NCBI GenBank assembly: GCA_004294225.1
Contig: REBA01000012.1
Span: 1-64,000 of the forward strand
Source of the DNA: Cytophagales bacterium
GTDB lineage: Bacteria; Bacteroidota; Bacteroidia; Cytophagales; Cytophagaceae
Direction of reading: 5' to 3'
DNA length: 64,000 bases
The position numbers were made by a program, and so were the translations under genes. Numbering within the stretch: position 1 is the stretch's first letter; each line of letters begins with the position of its first letter. Positions 32,532 to 41,837 of this stretch are shown here, one piece after another. The notes under the pieces were generated by a model that was not told where the DNA came from, ran no database searches, and saw only the letters and a list, made by a program, of their open reading frames with translations.

Positions 32532-35150
32532 CTAGTTGTTAGATTCCTTGTTAATTATTTTAAAGCCAATTGCCTGTCCTTTAATTGCTGAGGCAGTGTT
32601 CTCGTTATTTAACGATTTTAAATCAACTAGCTCCAAAGATTTTAGTGCTTCGCTAGTGCGAGCTTCTTGTTTTAATGAAGCCATTCGGAGATGTTGGTTT
32701 TTAACTGCTTCTTTGACAATTTTTCTTGCTTCTCGAGCATTTCCAAAGAAGTTGTCTTTAGATTGGTATTTGTGTTCGAAAAGTTGTTTTAAATTTTCAG
32801 CTGCTTCTTTGGTTAGCTCTAGTCCTTCTTCTTCTAGCATTTTTAGGGCTATCATGAATAAATCATCTTGGTTATAATCTTGAAAATTGAGTGTTTGGTC
32901 AAATCTTGATTTTAGACCAGGGTTTGATTCTAAAAATTGTTTCATATTATTGGTGTATCCAGCTACCACTACTACAAATTCGCCTCTTTTGTCTTCCATT
33001 TGTTTAAGCAGTGTTTCTATAGCTTCACGGCCAAAATCATTTTCTGTCCCAGAAGCTAGTGTATAGGCTTCGTCTATAAACAGTATGCCTCCTTCTGCAG
33101 ATTTTATGGCGGTGCTTGTTTTAATCGCTGTTTGCCCAATAAATCCAGCTACCAATGCTTGTCTATCTACTTCTACAAGATGCCCTCTCTCTAGCACACC
33201 TAAAGCTTTATATACTTTTGCAATTATTCTTGCCACGGTAGTTTTACCTGTTCCTGGATTACCTATAAATACTGAGTGTAAGGAGAATTTATTGAGTACT
33301 TCTTTTTTTGTTTCTCTATAAAATCTTACAAGTTTAATCATTTCAGTAACGTCATTCTTTACTTCTTCAAGACCTACTAGGGAATTGAGATCTTCAAGTG
33401 CTTCGTTGAGAAGTTGGTCGTCGATTTGAATATCAGGTAAAGATTTAGAGTTTTGCTTGAAAATTTGCTCTATATCTATTTTGTGGACAGTTTTTAATTC
33501 TTCTGAAGAATAAATTACGCCCTCTTTAGGGGTTTTCATTAATCTTAAACCCATATTTACCTTGGCTTCATCTACTATTGAGTTCACTAGTCGTGCATTT
33601 CCGAAAGATTTATCTCTATTTCTGTATGTTTCGGTTAGCTTGGTATAAAGAAATGCGTTTGCATCTTCTGTAAAGTATACAGATCTGGAACTTGCAACAT
33701 GTTCAGCAATTTTCATCAACTCTTGTGGAAGATAGTCTTCGAAATGATAGTAAAGATTGAATCTAGATTTTAGTCCTGGGTTGCTATTGAGAAAAAAGTT
33801 CATCTCTTTGGGGTATCCTGCTACAATGATTGCTATATCTCCAGGGCCGTCAGACATTTCTTTTAGTAGAACTTCTATTACTTCTTGACCAAAATCTTGG
33901 GCATTGTCTCCTTCTCTTAGAAGGGAGTATGCTTCGTCAATAAACAATATTCCTCCTCTAGCTTTTTCTATTACTTCTTTTACTTGGGGAGCAGTTTGAC
34001 CAATAAACTTTCCTACTAATTCTGCTCTGCCTACTTCAGTAACTTTGCCTTTGCTTAGTAAACCCATTTTTTTGTAGATCTGACCTAGCATTTTAGCAAT
34101 GGTAGTTTTTCCTGTGCCAGGATTGCCTAAGAATACAGAGTGCAGACTAATTTTTTGATCCTCTTCAAATCCTTGTTCTTTTCTAAGTTTTAGGAATTTG
34201 AGATAATGGATATAATCGTTGATTTTGTTTTTGATATCTGCTAAGCCTATCATAGTGTTGAGCTGACTCATTACCTCTTCCAACGATTCTTCTTTGGCAC
34301 TTTGAGGCTCTGCGTCTTCTAATTTAGAATCAGGAAGCAGTTGGAATTCTGAAATACCTTCTTCAAATTCATCACCTACTGCGAAAGGAATAACAGCAAT
34401 AAGCTGATCCATAAATACTATTTCTAGTGTGTATTTATCATGATACCAAGTACCTTTTATGTTAGAACCCCATCCAGAGGTAAGTGTTACGTATTGGTCT
34501 TTTGTTTCTAAATATTTAAGTTCGGAAGTATTCCCTTTTAATTGCCCAGTGTCGTTATAAAAATTAAAAAATATTTCTGCATACCATGGTTGGCCTTGAA
34601 TATTGATAAAATTACATTCTAGCCAAACATATCTAGTTTCATCGGCTTTGAATTTCTTTAAATAGTTGCGTTCTAATAAGGGTATTCCTTGGTCTGAACC
34701 TTCAAATAATCTGATAGATTCGAGTTGAAAATAAGGGTTTTCTGTAGGGCTAACTGGGCCGCCATTCTCTATGTGAAATTTTCGTATTCCTACAGATTCT
34801 CCATCTATAAAGGCCTCCCATTCATAATCAGACCTTAGCCAGTAGGCTCCTGGTTCTTTATTGCCCCAGCCTTCTCTAATGATTACAATATTCTGATCTT
34901 TTGATATCTCTAATTCTCTTTGAATACTACATAGTTCTTTTTTGTTAGTGCCTTTGATTGAGTATGCTTTTAATAAAATATTTGCCGTCCAGTCTTCTTC
35001 ATCAAAGAGTTTATTATAAAACGAAAGCTCTGCATACAAATAGGTTGTTTCTAAATTGTCAAATACCCTTCGATATTTTTTGGTGTTGCCTTCTAATGTT
35101 TCGGTAGAAGAGAAGGTTTTTAAATCTTTGAATTTGTATTTTATTTCCAA
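32532..35150 (-). CDS. Tandem AAA+ ATPase (CbxX/SpoVK/EccA-like) with duplicated N-terminal beta domain
   Basis: An 872-aa cytoplasmic protein. Residues of about 1-127 and 141-258 are two copies of one beta-sandwich-like unit, each with a GWGxxxxG turn (94-101 and 226-233) followed by a Y-x-W/L-E strand. A short linker leads to two CbxX/CfqX-type AAA+ modules. Module 1 has Walker A GNPGTGKTT at 342-350, Walker B ILFIDEAY at 401-408 and SRF at 462-464. Module 2 has Walker A at 630-638, Walker B to about 696 and SRF near 748. Both look active. Relatives remodel protein complexes (Rubisco activase CbbX, type VII secretion EccA). The N-terminal repeats probably recognise the client. No secretion or Rubisco genes are nearby. 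Confidence 0.88.
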   Translation of the reverse strand: MEIKYKFKDLKTFSSTETLEGNTKKYRRVFDNLETTYLYAELSFYNKLFDEEDWTANILLKAYSIKGTNKKELCSIQRELEISKDQNIVIIREGWGNKEPGAYWLRSDYEWEAFIDGESVGIRKFHIENGGPVSPTENPYFQLESIRLFEGSDQGIPLLERNYLKKFKADETRYVWLECNFINIQGQPWYAEIFFNFYNDTGQLKGNTSELKYLETKDQYVTLTSGWGSNIKGTWYHDKYTLEIVFMDQLIAVIPFAVGDEFEEGISEFQLLPDSKLEDAEPQSAKEESLEEVMSQLNTMIGLADIKNKINDYIHYLKFLKLRKEQGFEEDQKISLHSVFLGNPGTGKTTIAKMLGQIYKKMGLLSKGKVTEVGRAELVGKFIGQTAPQVKEVIEKARGGILFIDEAYSLLREGDNAQDFGQEVIEVLLKEMSDGPGDIAIIVAGYPKEMNFFLNSNPGLKSRFNLYYHFEDYLPQELMKIAEHVASSRSVYFTEDANAFLYTKLTETYRNRDKSFGNARLVNSIVDEAKVNMGLRLMKTPKEGVIYSSEELKTVHKIDIEQIFKQNSKSLPDIQIDDQLLNEALEDLNSLVGLEEVKNDVTEMIKLVRFYRETKKEVLNKFSLHSVFIGNPGTGKTTVARIIAKVYKALGVLERGHLVEVDRQALVAGFIGQTAIKTSTAIKSAEGGILFIDEAYTLASGTENDFGREAIETLLKQMEDKRGEFVVVVAGYTNNMKQFLESNPGLKSRFDQTLNFQDYNQDDLFMIALKMLEEEGLELTKEAAENLKQLFEHKYQSKDNFFGNAREARKIVKEAVKNQHLRMASLKQEARTSEALKSLELVDLKSLNNENTASAIKGQAIGFKIINKESNN

Positions 35151-35271
35151 GGGGCTAATTGATTATGTTATTTGTATGTTTGTTCTAATTTAAATTTAAT
35201 TTTCATAAAGCCGAATCAAAATAGATGATTAGGTATATTCTATTTGTTGAGAATATCTTTACAAGTTAGGC

Positions 35272-35880
35272 TTATTCGAAAATCCAAGTGATGTTACATT
35301 CGTTGATATTGTTGGAAATACTTAAAGTCTTATTTTTATATTTAAATTCATAAGTAGGGCTAAATCTGTTTTCTTCTTCAATTCTTTCTTTTTCATATTC
35401 TCCTAATTTTTTAGAATAGTAGTTTCTAATACCTTTAAAGAAGAAATCGGCAGACTTAGAATCTTCTTGATTTGTGATGTATATTATGGATTGGAGGGTG
35501 TCTGAGGAAAAATTTAGATTTAATTGTGTGATGTTGTTTTCTATTGAGAATTTCAAAAAAGCAATATTTGGGTTTTTGGGGTCTTTGTTTAAATTAGGAA
35601 GAATAGATTTTGCTTTTTTATAATTGCTGCCTATAGGAATGGTATCAATTATTAATAAGAGGGAGGCACTATTTGAAGTAAATTTGAGTTGTATTTTTTT
35701 ATCGGAGTCTTCTTCGTTATTGGGTGTGATTTTTTTTATAATACTGTCTTTTTTTATTTCTCGAGTTTTATCGATACTGCTCGGCGGTTGCTTATTTTCA
35801 GATTTGTTGTCTGTATCGCATGAGCTTATGATACATGCAAAAGCAAAGGCAAGGACAATTAAAAATTGATTTCTAATCAT
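35272..35880 (-). CDS. Putative lipoprotein of unknown function
   Basis: A 202-aa protein I do not recognise. ATG 35880 is chosen because it gives a signal sequence with a good lipobox (FACIISSC, Cys21); a longer in-frame start would put 21 charged residues ahead of it. After the Cys comes a Ser/Lys/Asp-rich linker to about residue 60. A compact alpha/beta domain then follows with ISNNINECNITWIFE at the end. It starts 59 bp after priA on the same strand and may belong to the priA transcript. Confidence 0.65.
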   Translation of the reverse strand: MIRNQFLIVLAFAFACIISSCDTDNKSENKQPPSSIDKTREIKKDSIIKKITPNNEEDSDKKIQLKFTSNSASLLLIIDTIPIGSNYKKAKSILPNLNKDPKNPNIAFLKFSIENNITQLNLNFSSDTLQSIIYITNQEDSKSADFFFKGIRNYYSKKLGEYEKERIEEENRFSPTYEFKYKNKTLSISNNINECNITWIFE

Positions 35881-35939
35881 AAATATTGAATATAGTATTT
35901 TGATTTTTGCATTAAGATACAAAAAATATTTTCCTCTTT

Positions 35940-38450
35940 TCACATAGGGTCTACATCTATTGATATAATTGAGGTTTGGTTAGTTTTTATACTGGCTGTT
36001 TCTTGGATTTTTGAGAGTAGGAAAGATTTTGTTTTTGTTAAATCGAGCTGTTTTCGCTCTATTTTAATAAAAATATCTATCAAGTAATAATTCCTTATTT
36101 TATTTATAGCTGGAGCTTGTGGCCCTAATATTCTTTTGGTACCTAATGCTTTTACAAGGGGTTCGTATAAATGATTTGCGGTATTGTGTGCTCTTTTTTC
36201 TTGGGTGTTTTTTATGGTAATTTTTATTATTCTAGAGAAGGGCGGATAATTGAATTTTTCTCTTTCCGAGATTTCTTTTAGATAGAAGTTTTTATAATCA
36301 TGATTAATCACGCACCGAAGAAGCCAGTGATTTGTGTTGGTGGTTTGAATGATTACTTGACCTTTTTCTAGTCTTCTTCCTGCTCTTCCTGATACTTGTA
36401 GGGTTGTTTGAAAGGTTCTTTCTGATGACCTAAAGTCAGGGAAATAGAGCATTCTGTCAAAATCTACAATTCCTACTAAGTTTACATTTTCAAAATCAAA
36501 TCCTTTGCTTACCATTTGAGTTCCTACTAGAACATCTATTTTTCCTTGTTCGATTTCGCGAATAATTTTTGTAAAGCTATTTTTATTTCTGGTTGTTTCT
36601 AGATCCATACGTTGTATTCGTGCTTCGGGAATAATCAGTTTTAGGTCATCTTCTAGCTTTTCTGTACCAGTGCCTTTTGTTCTAATTTTATTCGAACCAC
36701 ATGCAGGACAAGAGGTGATAACTTTTTCTTTGTAACCGCAGTAATGACAGGTAAGCTCTGCTTTGTACATATGGTAAGTTAGGCCTACTGCACAATGTTC
36801 GCACATTGGGGTGTATCCGCAGTCATCGCAAATAAGCATGGGCGAGTAACCTCTCCGGTTTTGGAAGATGATACTTTGCTTTTTTTGATGAATATTATTG
36901 TTGATACCATGTATAAGTTGATTAGAAAAATCATTTACAATAAGCTTATTCTTTCTTACATATTTTAGATCGATAAGTTTTATTTCTGGTAAATTGGCTC
37001 CGCCAAATCTTTCTTTCATTTCCACCAAACCCCATTCGTTGTTTGTTGCTTTGAAGTAGGTTTCTACACTTGGTGTTGCCGAACCGAGCAATACTTTTGC
37101 ATGATGATATTTTGCAAGTACGAGAGCCATATCTCTTGCATTGTACCTAGGCGATGGCTCGGTTTGCTTATAAGAACTTTCGTGTTCTTCGTCAATTATA
37201 ATTAGATTGAGATTGTCGAATGGTAAAAATATAGATGATCTTACACCTACAATAATGTTTAGCCTTCCAGAGTTTATTCCATCCCAAACTTCTATGCGTT
37301 CGTTATTGGAAAATTTAGAATGATATACTCCTAGTTTTTTTCCGAATACTTTCTGAAGTCGCATTACGAGCTGTGTAGTAAGTGCTATCTCGGGAACCAT
37401 AAATAGTATTTGACCTTGACCACCTAATGCTTTTTTGATGAGTTCTATATACACTTCTGTCTTTCCGCTTCCTGTAATTCCATGGAGTAATACCGTGTTT
37501 TGGGAAATGAATAATTGTTCTATCTCTTCGATTGCTTTATTCTGAAAATCAGATAAAGATATGTGCTGTGCTGTTTCTTCTTCTAATTCAAAACGAGGAA
37601 TGATTTGGCTGAATTCTTCAAAAATTTCTTTTTTAATGAGTGTATTTATGCTTGAGTTGGCATCTGTTTCTTCTATTAACTTTTTCTTTTCTACTCCTTT
37701 TTCGTTATGAATTTGATCTATAAGTATAGGAACGAGTTGTATGTACTTTTGCAAAATTGCGATGTAGCTTGTTTTCTTTTCAAGCTGTTGGAACAATTGG
37801 TAAAGCGCTTCTTTGTTTAAATAGATGTGGTTTAATCTTACTTTTTTGATGATTTTAGGGCTGTATTTTTCTTTTATTTCTTCGAACAGTAAAATTACAT
37901 TTTTAGACAATAGAGTTTTGACTATTGGGTTAATGTTCTTTACCGACACATGGAAAGCCAATTGTTCGTAGGTTAAAGAAGATTCTTTTTTTAATATTTC
38001 TATAGCGTTGAGTTCTATGTCTGAAAACTCAGACAATTCATTTTCAAAACTAAATAGGGGGTTGATTTGTATTCTAGATTCGCTATTGAGTTTGAATCCA
38101 CTGGGGAGTGCAGCATTCAAAACTTCGCCTTGTGTACACAAGTAATATGCTGCTATGAACTGTATTAGCTGAAATTGATAATTATTAATTAGAGGTGTCT
38201 CATCAAGAATCTCTAGTATAGGCTTGGCTTCGTACTTTTGAGGTGGTTGGTGATGGATATGGTATACTACTGCTGTTAGTATTTTTTTTTTGCCAAATTG
38301 AACTACTACTCTACCTCCTTTCACCACCTTTCCTTTCTTACTTTCAGGGATTCTGTAAGTATAGGTCATTGGTATTTTCATAGGAATAATAACATCCACA
38401 AATTGAATGAGGGCATTGTTATCTTCTATTATTTCAATTGGATTTTTCAA
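35940..38450 (-). CDS. priA: Primosomal protein N' (replication-restart helicase PriA)
   Basis: An 836-aa superfamily-2 helicase that reloads the replisome at stalled forks. The N-terminal fork-binding domain (about 1-110) starts with VDVIIPMKIPMTYTYRIP. Helicase motif I GITGSGKT is at 324-331, the DEEH box follows, and the zinc-binding cysteines lie in CDDCGYTPMCEHC and CHYCGYKEKV...CPACGS. The motif GRAGRRLEKGQVIIQT is typical PriA. The length is normal for Bacteroidota. The GSCFA gene ends 17 bp upstream of it, so priA is read as part of a run of four or five minus-strand genes. Confidence 0.97.
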   Translation of the reverse strand: MKNPIEIIEDNNALIQFVDVIIPMKIPMTYTYRIPESKKGKVVKGGRVVVQFGKKKILTAVVYHIHHQPPQKYEAKPILEILDETPLINNYQFQLIQFIAAYYLCTQGEVLNAALPSGFKLNSESRIQINPLFSFENELSEFSDIELNAIEILKKESSLTYEQLAFHVSVKNINPIVKTLLSKNVILLFEEIKEKYSPKIIKKVRLNHIYLNKEALYQLFQQLEKKTSYIAILQKYIQLVPILIDQIHNEKGVEKKKLIEETDANSSINTLIKKEIFEEFSQIIPRFELEEETAQHISLSDFQNKAIEEIEQLFISQNTVLLHGITGSGKTEVYIELIKKALGGQGQILFMVPEIALTTQLVMRLQKVFGKKLGVYHSKFSNNERIEVWDGINSGRLNIIVGVRSSIFLPFDNLNLIIIDEEHESSYKQTEPSPRYNARDMALVLAKYHHAKVLLGSATPSVETYFKATNNEWGLVEMKERFGGANLPEIKLIDLKYVRKNKLIVNDFSNQLIHGINNNIHQKKQSIIFQNRRGYSPMLICDDCGYTPMCEHCAVGLTYHMYKAELTCHYCGYKEKVITSCPACGSNKIRTKGTGTEKLEDDLKLIIPEARIQRMDLETTRNKNSFTKIIREIEQGKIDVLVGTQMVSKGFDFENVNLVGIVDFDRMLYFPDFRSSERTFQTTLQVSGRAGRRLEKGQVIIQTTNTNHWLLRCVINHDYKNFYLKEISEREKFNYPPFSRIIKITIKNTQEKRAHNTANHLYEPLVKALGTKRILGPQAPAINKIRNYYLIDIFIKIERKQLDLTKTKSFLLSKIQETASIKTNQTSIISIDVDPM

Positions 38451-38467
38451 TGGAGAATTCTTGATGA

Positions 38468-39439
38468 TTAAAGTATGGGTGTTATGAGCGTTTTAATTTG
38501 TGCTATTTCTGAATTCATATTGATTTTCTTGTTTAAGTTTTCGGCTTTATCAAGAAGTTTATTTAGGAAAGTCTGATGTGCTTGGCTTTTTTCTTCAAAT
38601 GGTTTATGTTGTAAACCTTGTCTTATTTGTTGAATTATTTCTATGTTTTTTAGGTCTTCGCTGCTAAAGTAAGCCTCATAAAATTTATTTAAAATATATT
38701 GCTCTGCAAATATTGTTGGGTGTAATAAGTCTTCTTTGTAGAATCTATAGTCTCTTAAATCATCAAGTAAGAGTTCGTAGGCTGGGAAATAAAAGGTATT
38801 TTTAAATGATTTGCAAATTTCAAAGCACGCTATTCTTAGAATAGATTTGCTTACAGCGTTGAGCTCTAAGGTGTCTTTTAGATGCCTTACAGGGCTTATG
38901 GTAAATAGGATGTTTATGTCGGGGTTGTTTTCTAATAAGTATTGATGAAATTCTGAATAGCTTTCTATAATAGATGTTACGCTCAATAATTTTTTCTCAA
39001 ATAAGCTGGCTGCAGATTTATGGCAATTGGCTACAATAGTGTTTGTTGATTTTAGTTCATAAATCCATGCTGTTCCAAGTGTGATAATAAGGTGGCTACT
39101 TTTTTTTATAGCATCTTGTAGATTTTGCTGCTGATTAATTATGTTTTTTTTTAATTCGTTTTGCTCGTCAGCAAAGATTGAAGAATGAAATTGATAGTTG
39201 TACCAACGATTTTCTCTAGCAATAAAACTAAGATCTACTTGTTTGTTCCAAAATATGTTTTGAAATAGACAAATAGGGTTATAAATTATTCCCATTGGGT
39301 TTGAGCTCACTTTTAATTTATTGTCATGAAGCGATTTTCCTATTACATCTGCAAAGCAAGAACCTAGGCTTACAATATGGCTATTGAAATTTATGGGTGT
39401 CGAACTTCGATTTACTTGAATTTCTGTTCTAAACTTCAT
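38468..39439 (-). CDS. GSCFA-domain protein (SGNH-hydrolase-like)
   Basis: A 323-aa protein of the GSCFA family, related to GDSL/SGNH hydrolases. The signature SLGSCFADVIG lies at about residues 24-34 and carries the Ser and Cys. A downstream DLLHPTIFAEQYI stretch supplies the Asp and His of a hydrolase triad. No signal peptide is visible, so it is probably cytoplasmic. ATG 39439 (MKFRTEIQV) is taken as start; an upstream TTG would add four residues. It lies in an operon with the DCC and PsbP/Mog1-like genes upstream and priA downstream. Substrate is unknown. Confidence 0.85.
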   Translation of the reverse strand: MKFRTEIQVNRSSTPINFNSHIVSLGSCFADVIGKSLHDNKLKVSSNPMGIIYNPICLFQNIFWNKQVDLSFIARENRWYNYQFHSSIFADEQNELKKNIINQQQNLQDAIKKSSHLIITLGTAWIYELKSTNTIVANCHKSAASLFEKKLLSVTSIIESYSEFHQYLLENNPDINILFTISPVRHLKDTLELNAVSKSILRIACFEICKSFKNTFYFPAYELLLDDLRDYRFYKEDLLHPTIFAEQYILNKFYEAYFSSEDLKNIEIIQQIRQGLQHKPFEEKSQAHQTFLNKLLDKAENLNKKINMNSEIAQIKTLITPIL

Positions 39440-39454
39440 GATAGCTTTCAAATA

Positions 39455-40126
39455 TTATTTACTAGGTTGGACAATTTTTCTTTTGGGTTGATAGTATTTT
39501 ACACCTTCCTTTTTTTGATATTCTGATGTTGTTGGTGCCGCTAGATTAAATTGAATAGAGTTGATTATTTGGGGGATTGCTGGTTGCCATTTATCCTGAA
39601 CTCTTTGAGGGCAGGTAAAATTGAAAATATATACATGTTGTTTTACCAATGTATAAAGCACATGAGTGTATTTCTTGTGATTTTCTACTTCTGAGGTAAA
39701 CTCAAATTGTATAAATTTTTTCCCATCAATGGTAATGATTTCTTCTTTTATAAAATTCACTTTTACATACATTTCTAAAATAGTAGATTTATAAATTTTT
39801 TTAAGAATAATCAAATCATTTTCAGACCAAACTGTTTTGCTTACATTAAGTCCAAAGTCAGCTAATTTATCAGCACTTGTGTACATAGCAAGAGGTTTCT
39901 TTGTGGAAGGGTATTTTAGTGCCAAATCATCATCAGACATTAAGGTAAAATCTGAGGGCAGTTTTACTTTTACACCATTCACAAGGGTGATAGTTTTATA
40001 TTTTTGCTCAATAGGTGCTTGCCCTTCTATAGTTAGAATATTGATTGAATAGAACAAAATACTCAAAAGAAATATTAGTGAAATGCTGTTTTTTATAGGA
40101 AGAAAATTTGTTTGATTGGTAGTCAT
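39455..40126 (-). CDS. Membrane-anchored protein of unknown function, possibly PsbP/Mog1-like
   Basis: A 223-aa protein with one N-terminal hydrophobic segment at about 15-34, acting as signal or anchor. The rest looks like a single alpha/beta domain (VNGVKVKLPSDFTLMSDDDLA, then KYTHVLYTLVKQHVYIFNFTCP and a helix with IPQIINSIQF). It has the order of strands and terminal helix seen in PsbP/Mog1/DcrB-type folds, which is an impression rather than a match. The tail is Lys/Gln-rich. It is tightly packed between the DCC gene (11 bp) and the GSCFA gene (15 bp). Confidence 0.6.
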   Translation of the reverse strand: MTTNQTNFLPIKNSISLIFLLSILFYSINILTIEGQAPIEQKYKTITLVNGVKVKLPSDFTLMSDDDLALKYPSTKKPLAMYTSADKLADFGLNVSKTVWSENDLIILKKIYKSTILEMYVKVNFIKEEIITIDGKKFIQFEFTSEVENHKKYTHVLYTLVKQHVYIFNFTCPQRVQDKWQPAIPQIINSIQFNLAAPTTSEYQKKEGVKYYQPKRKIVQPSK

Positions 40127-40137
40127 TACAATGCTAT

Positions 40138-40539
40138 TTACTCTAAAAATTTATTTTTAAGTGAAGGTTCAGGTATCATGCAAGTGTCTGTTTTGCCAAA
40201 CCATTTGTACCTATTTTTTGATATGATATCATAAACGAAATCTCTAATGAATTTAGGTATAATAATCAACAAGTATAATAGTGAATATAAGCCACCGAGT
40301 CGTTTAAAAACCATAAGAGCAGCAGATGATTTGGTGTAATAGCACTTGTCATTTTCAATTAAAATAAATGTTTTAAAATCAATCTGCTCTAAGCCAAAAT
40401 TTCTGAGCATTTTCTGACCTGTTTCAGATTGAAGGGAAGCGAATAGAAAAAGATTTTTTTTATCTCGTCGTATGATGAACTGAACCACCCCATTACAAAG
40501 GTTACAAACTCCATCAAAAAGTAAAATAGATTGATGCAT
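40138..40539 (-). CDS. DCC-family thiol-disulfide oxidoreductase-like protein
   Basis: A 133-aa protein of the DCC (DUF393) family with a thioredoxin-like fold. The defining LLFDGVCNLCNG motif is at about residues 6-17, with the redox Cys-x-x-Cys as C12-C15. FASLQSETGQKML and LYSLLYLLIIIPKFIRDFVYD follow as in other members; the latter is hydrophobic and may associate with the membrane. It is the first gene of the run DCC, PsbP/Mog1-like, GSCFA, priA. Function is unknown beyond likely disulfide chemistry. Confidence 0.9.
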   Translation of the reverse strand: MHQSILLFDGVCNLCNGVVQFIIRRDKKNLFLFASLQSETGQKMLRNFGLEQIDFKTFILIENDKCYYTKSSAALMVFKRLGGLYSLLYLLIIIPKFIRDFVYDIISKNRYKWFGKTDTCMIPEPSLKNKFLE

Positions 40540-40571
40540 ATTGGGTTCAATAAATTATTTTATAAAATAAT

Positions 40572-40604
40572 AATAGCGAAATAAGTAAGTCTTATTTCGC
40601 TATT
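40572..40604. terminator. Hairpin terminator after the second DUF6089-like gene
   Basis: 14-bp arms 40572-40585 and 40591-40604 are exact reverse complements around TAAGT. A T-rich stretch follows on the minus strand. Confidence 0.75.
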
Positions 40605-40633
40605 CAAAGATAAGTAATTTACCAAATAGTATT

Positions 40634-41605
40634 TTATTGTTTTGTCTTTTCTTCATCAGGATTAGATGGAGGAGAAGCAACCCCACCTTCTGCAGCATTT
40701 TGAGGTGCTTCGTTATTGGAATTTGATGAATCTTTGTTTTCTTGTGTCTGTGGAGTATTAGTGTCTGCTGGCGGAGTATTGGCAGAACTTGATCCACCAC
40801 CTAGACCAGTAGATTCAGGCACAGGCATAGATTTCTTTTTCTTTTTAGCAGGTGCAGAAGGGGTAACTTGAAGTTTTATGTTGAAAAATCCATAGCTATC
40901 TTTCAAGCCACTAGTGTTTCCTCTGACTGCTCCTACATCGTCTAAATAATCTGATAAAGAAAGTCTGTAGGTCAATTCACCTATAATGCTAACTCTTGGC
41001 GTAATTACATATTGAATTCCGAATCCAGCGGGGAAAGTGGCAGTTATTCCTGGATACCCTACATTTTCATTTCTAAAAACAGAATCGCTAGGTGCGGCAT
41101 CGTAAGTGGAAACAGGGGTGTAAAGCAATCCGCCAAAACCAAGGGTAAAGTAAGGTTTTATTTTTTTTGTTTTTCTAACTCTGTCCGCAGCAACTCTGAC
41201 AATATCTTCAATAAAATAGTAACGACCATAAACAACTAATTCGTAGTTAGTAGAGGTAAATGAGATATTTCTGTTTTTTATTTCATCACTTGCACCTAAA
41301 GTGAAGTAATTAAATTCAGCACCAATGATTGTTCTTGGCCACACTTTATAATTTAGACCTATTCCGATATTATAGTTAAATTTTTGACACCCTAATCCTC
41401 CACAAAGGTCTCCACTATAGCCAACCGCACCTATGCTAAGCGTATAATTTATAGGCCCACGATGATAATAAGAATCAAAAAAACCTGAATATTCTAAAGG
41501 AGATTTTTTTTGAGCGAATAATGCATTGGTTCCCAAAAAAAGAATAAATAACATTCTTATAAAAGATTTTGCTGGAGCGTAATTTTCAGGCTTTAATAAT
41601 AACAT
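40634..41605 (-). CDS. Outer-membrane beta-barrel protein, DUF6089-like, with Pro/Ser/Asn-rich tail
   Basis: A 323-aa paralogue of the protein at 18583-19452. Shared blocks include GYSGDLCGGLGCQKF (compare GSYYGDLCDGFDC), IKPYFTLGFGGLLYTP and RLSLSDYLDDVGA. The signal region is unusual in starting with a polar stretch before the hydrophobic core at about 18-31. After the barrel (about 35-255) comes a roughly 65-residue tail rich in Pro, Ser, Asn and Gln (GGGSSSANTPPADTNTP). The other paralogue lacks this tail, which is probably exposed and disordered. It is a single gene with its own terminator. Confidence 0.85.
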   Translation of the reverse strand: MLLLKPENYAPAKSFIRMLFILFLGTNALFAQKKSPLEYSGFFDSYYHRGPINYTLSIGAVGYSGDLCGGLGCQKFNYNIGIGLNYKVWPRTIIGAEFNYFTLGASDEIKNRNISFTSTNYELVVYGRYYFIEDIVRVAADRVRKTKKIKPYFTLGFGGLLYTPVSTYDAAPSDSVFRNENVGYPGITATFPAGFGIQYVITPRVSIIGELTYRLSLSDYLDDVGAVRGNTSGLKDSYGFFNIKLQVTPSAPAKKKKKSMPVPESTGLGGGSSSANTPPADTNTPQTQENKDSSNSNNEAPQNAAEGGVASPPSNPDEEKTKQ

Positions 41606-41837
41606 GAATATATAATTAAGGATTTATTCGATATTGTGAATGCAAATATTTTAAATTGAATATATAAAATATTTGACAAGTGTACGAATTTGACGAATTA
41701 AGTTGAGTCAAATAATTAAAATTTCATAGAATATATCCACTAATAAAATTATTTTCACTTCATGTTTTCTAATTTCAATTGATTTAAGAACAAAGAGCTG
41801 CTAAATTTTTTTAATTTTAATTTATTCTGATTAAATA

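Noticed and set aside
40600-40800. Extra reading frames antisense or out of frame with the second barrel gene
   Set aside because: They overlap the Pro/Ser/Asn-rich tail of the barrel gene, have low-complexity composition and no start context. They are shadows of the real frame.
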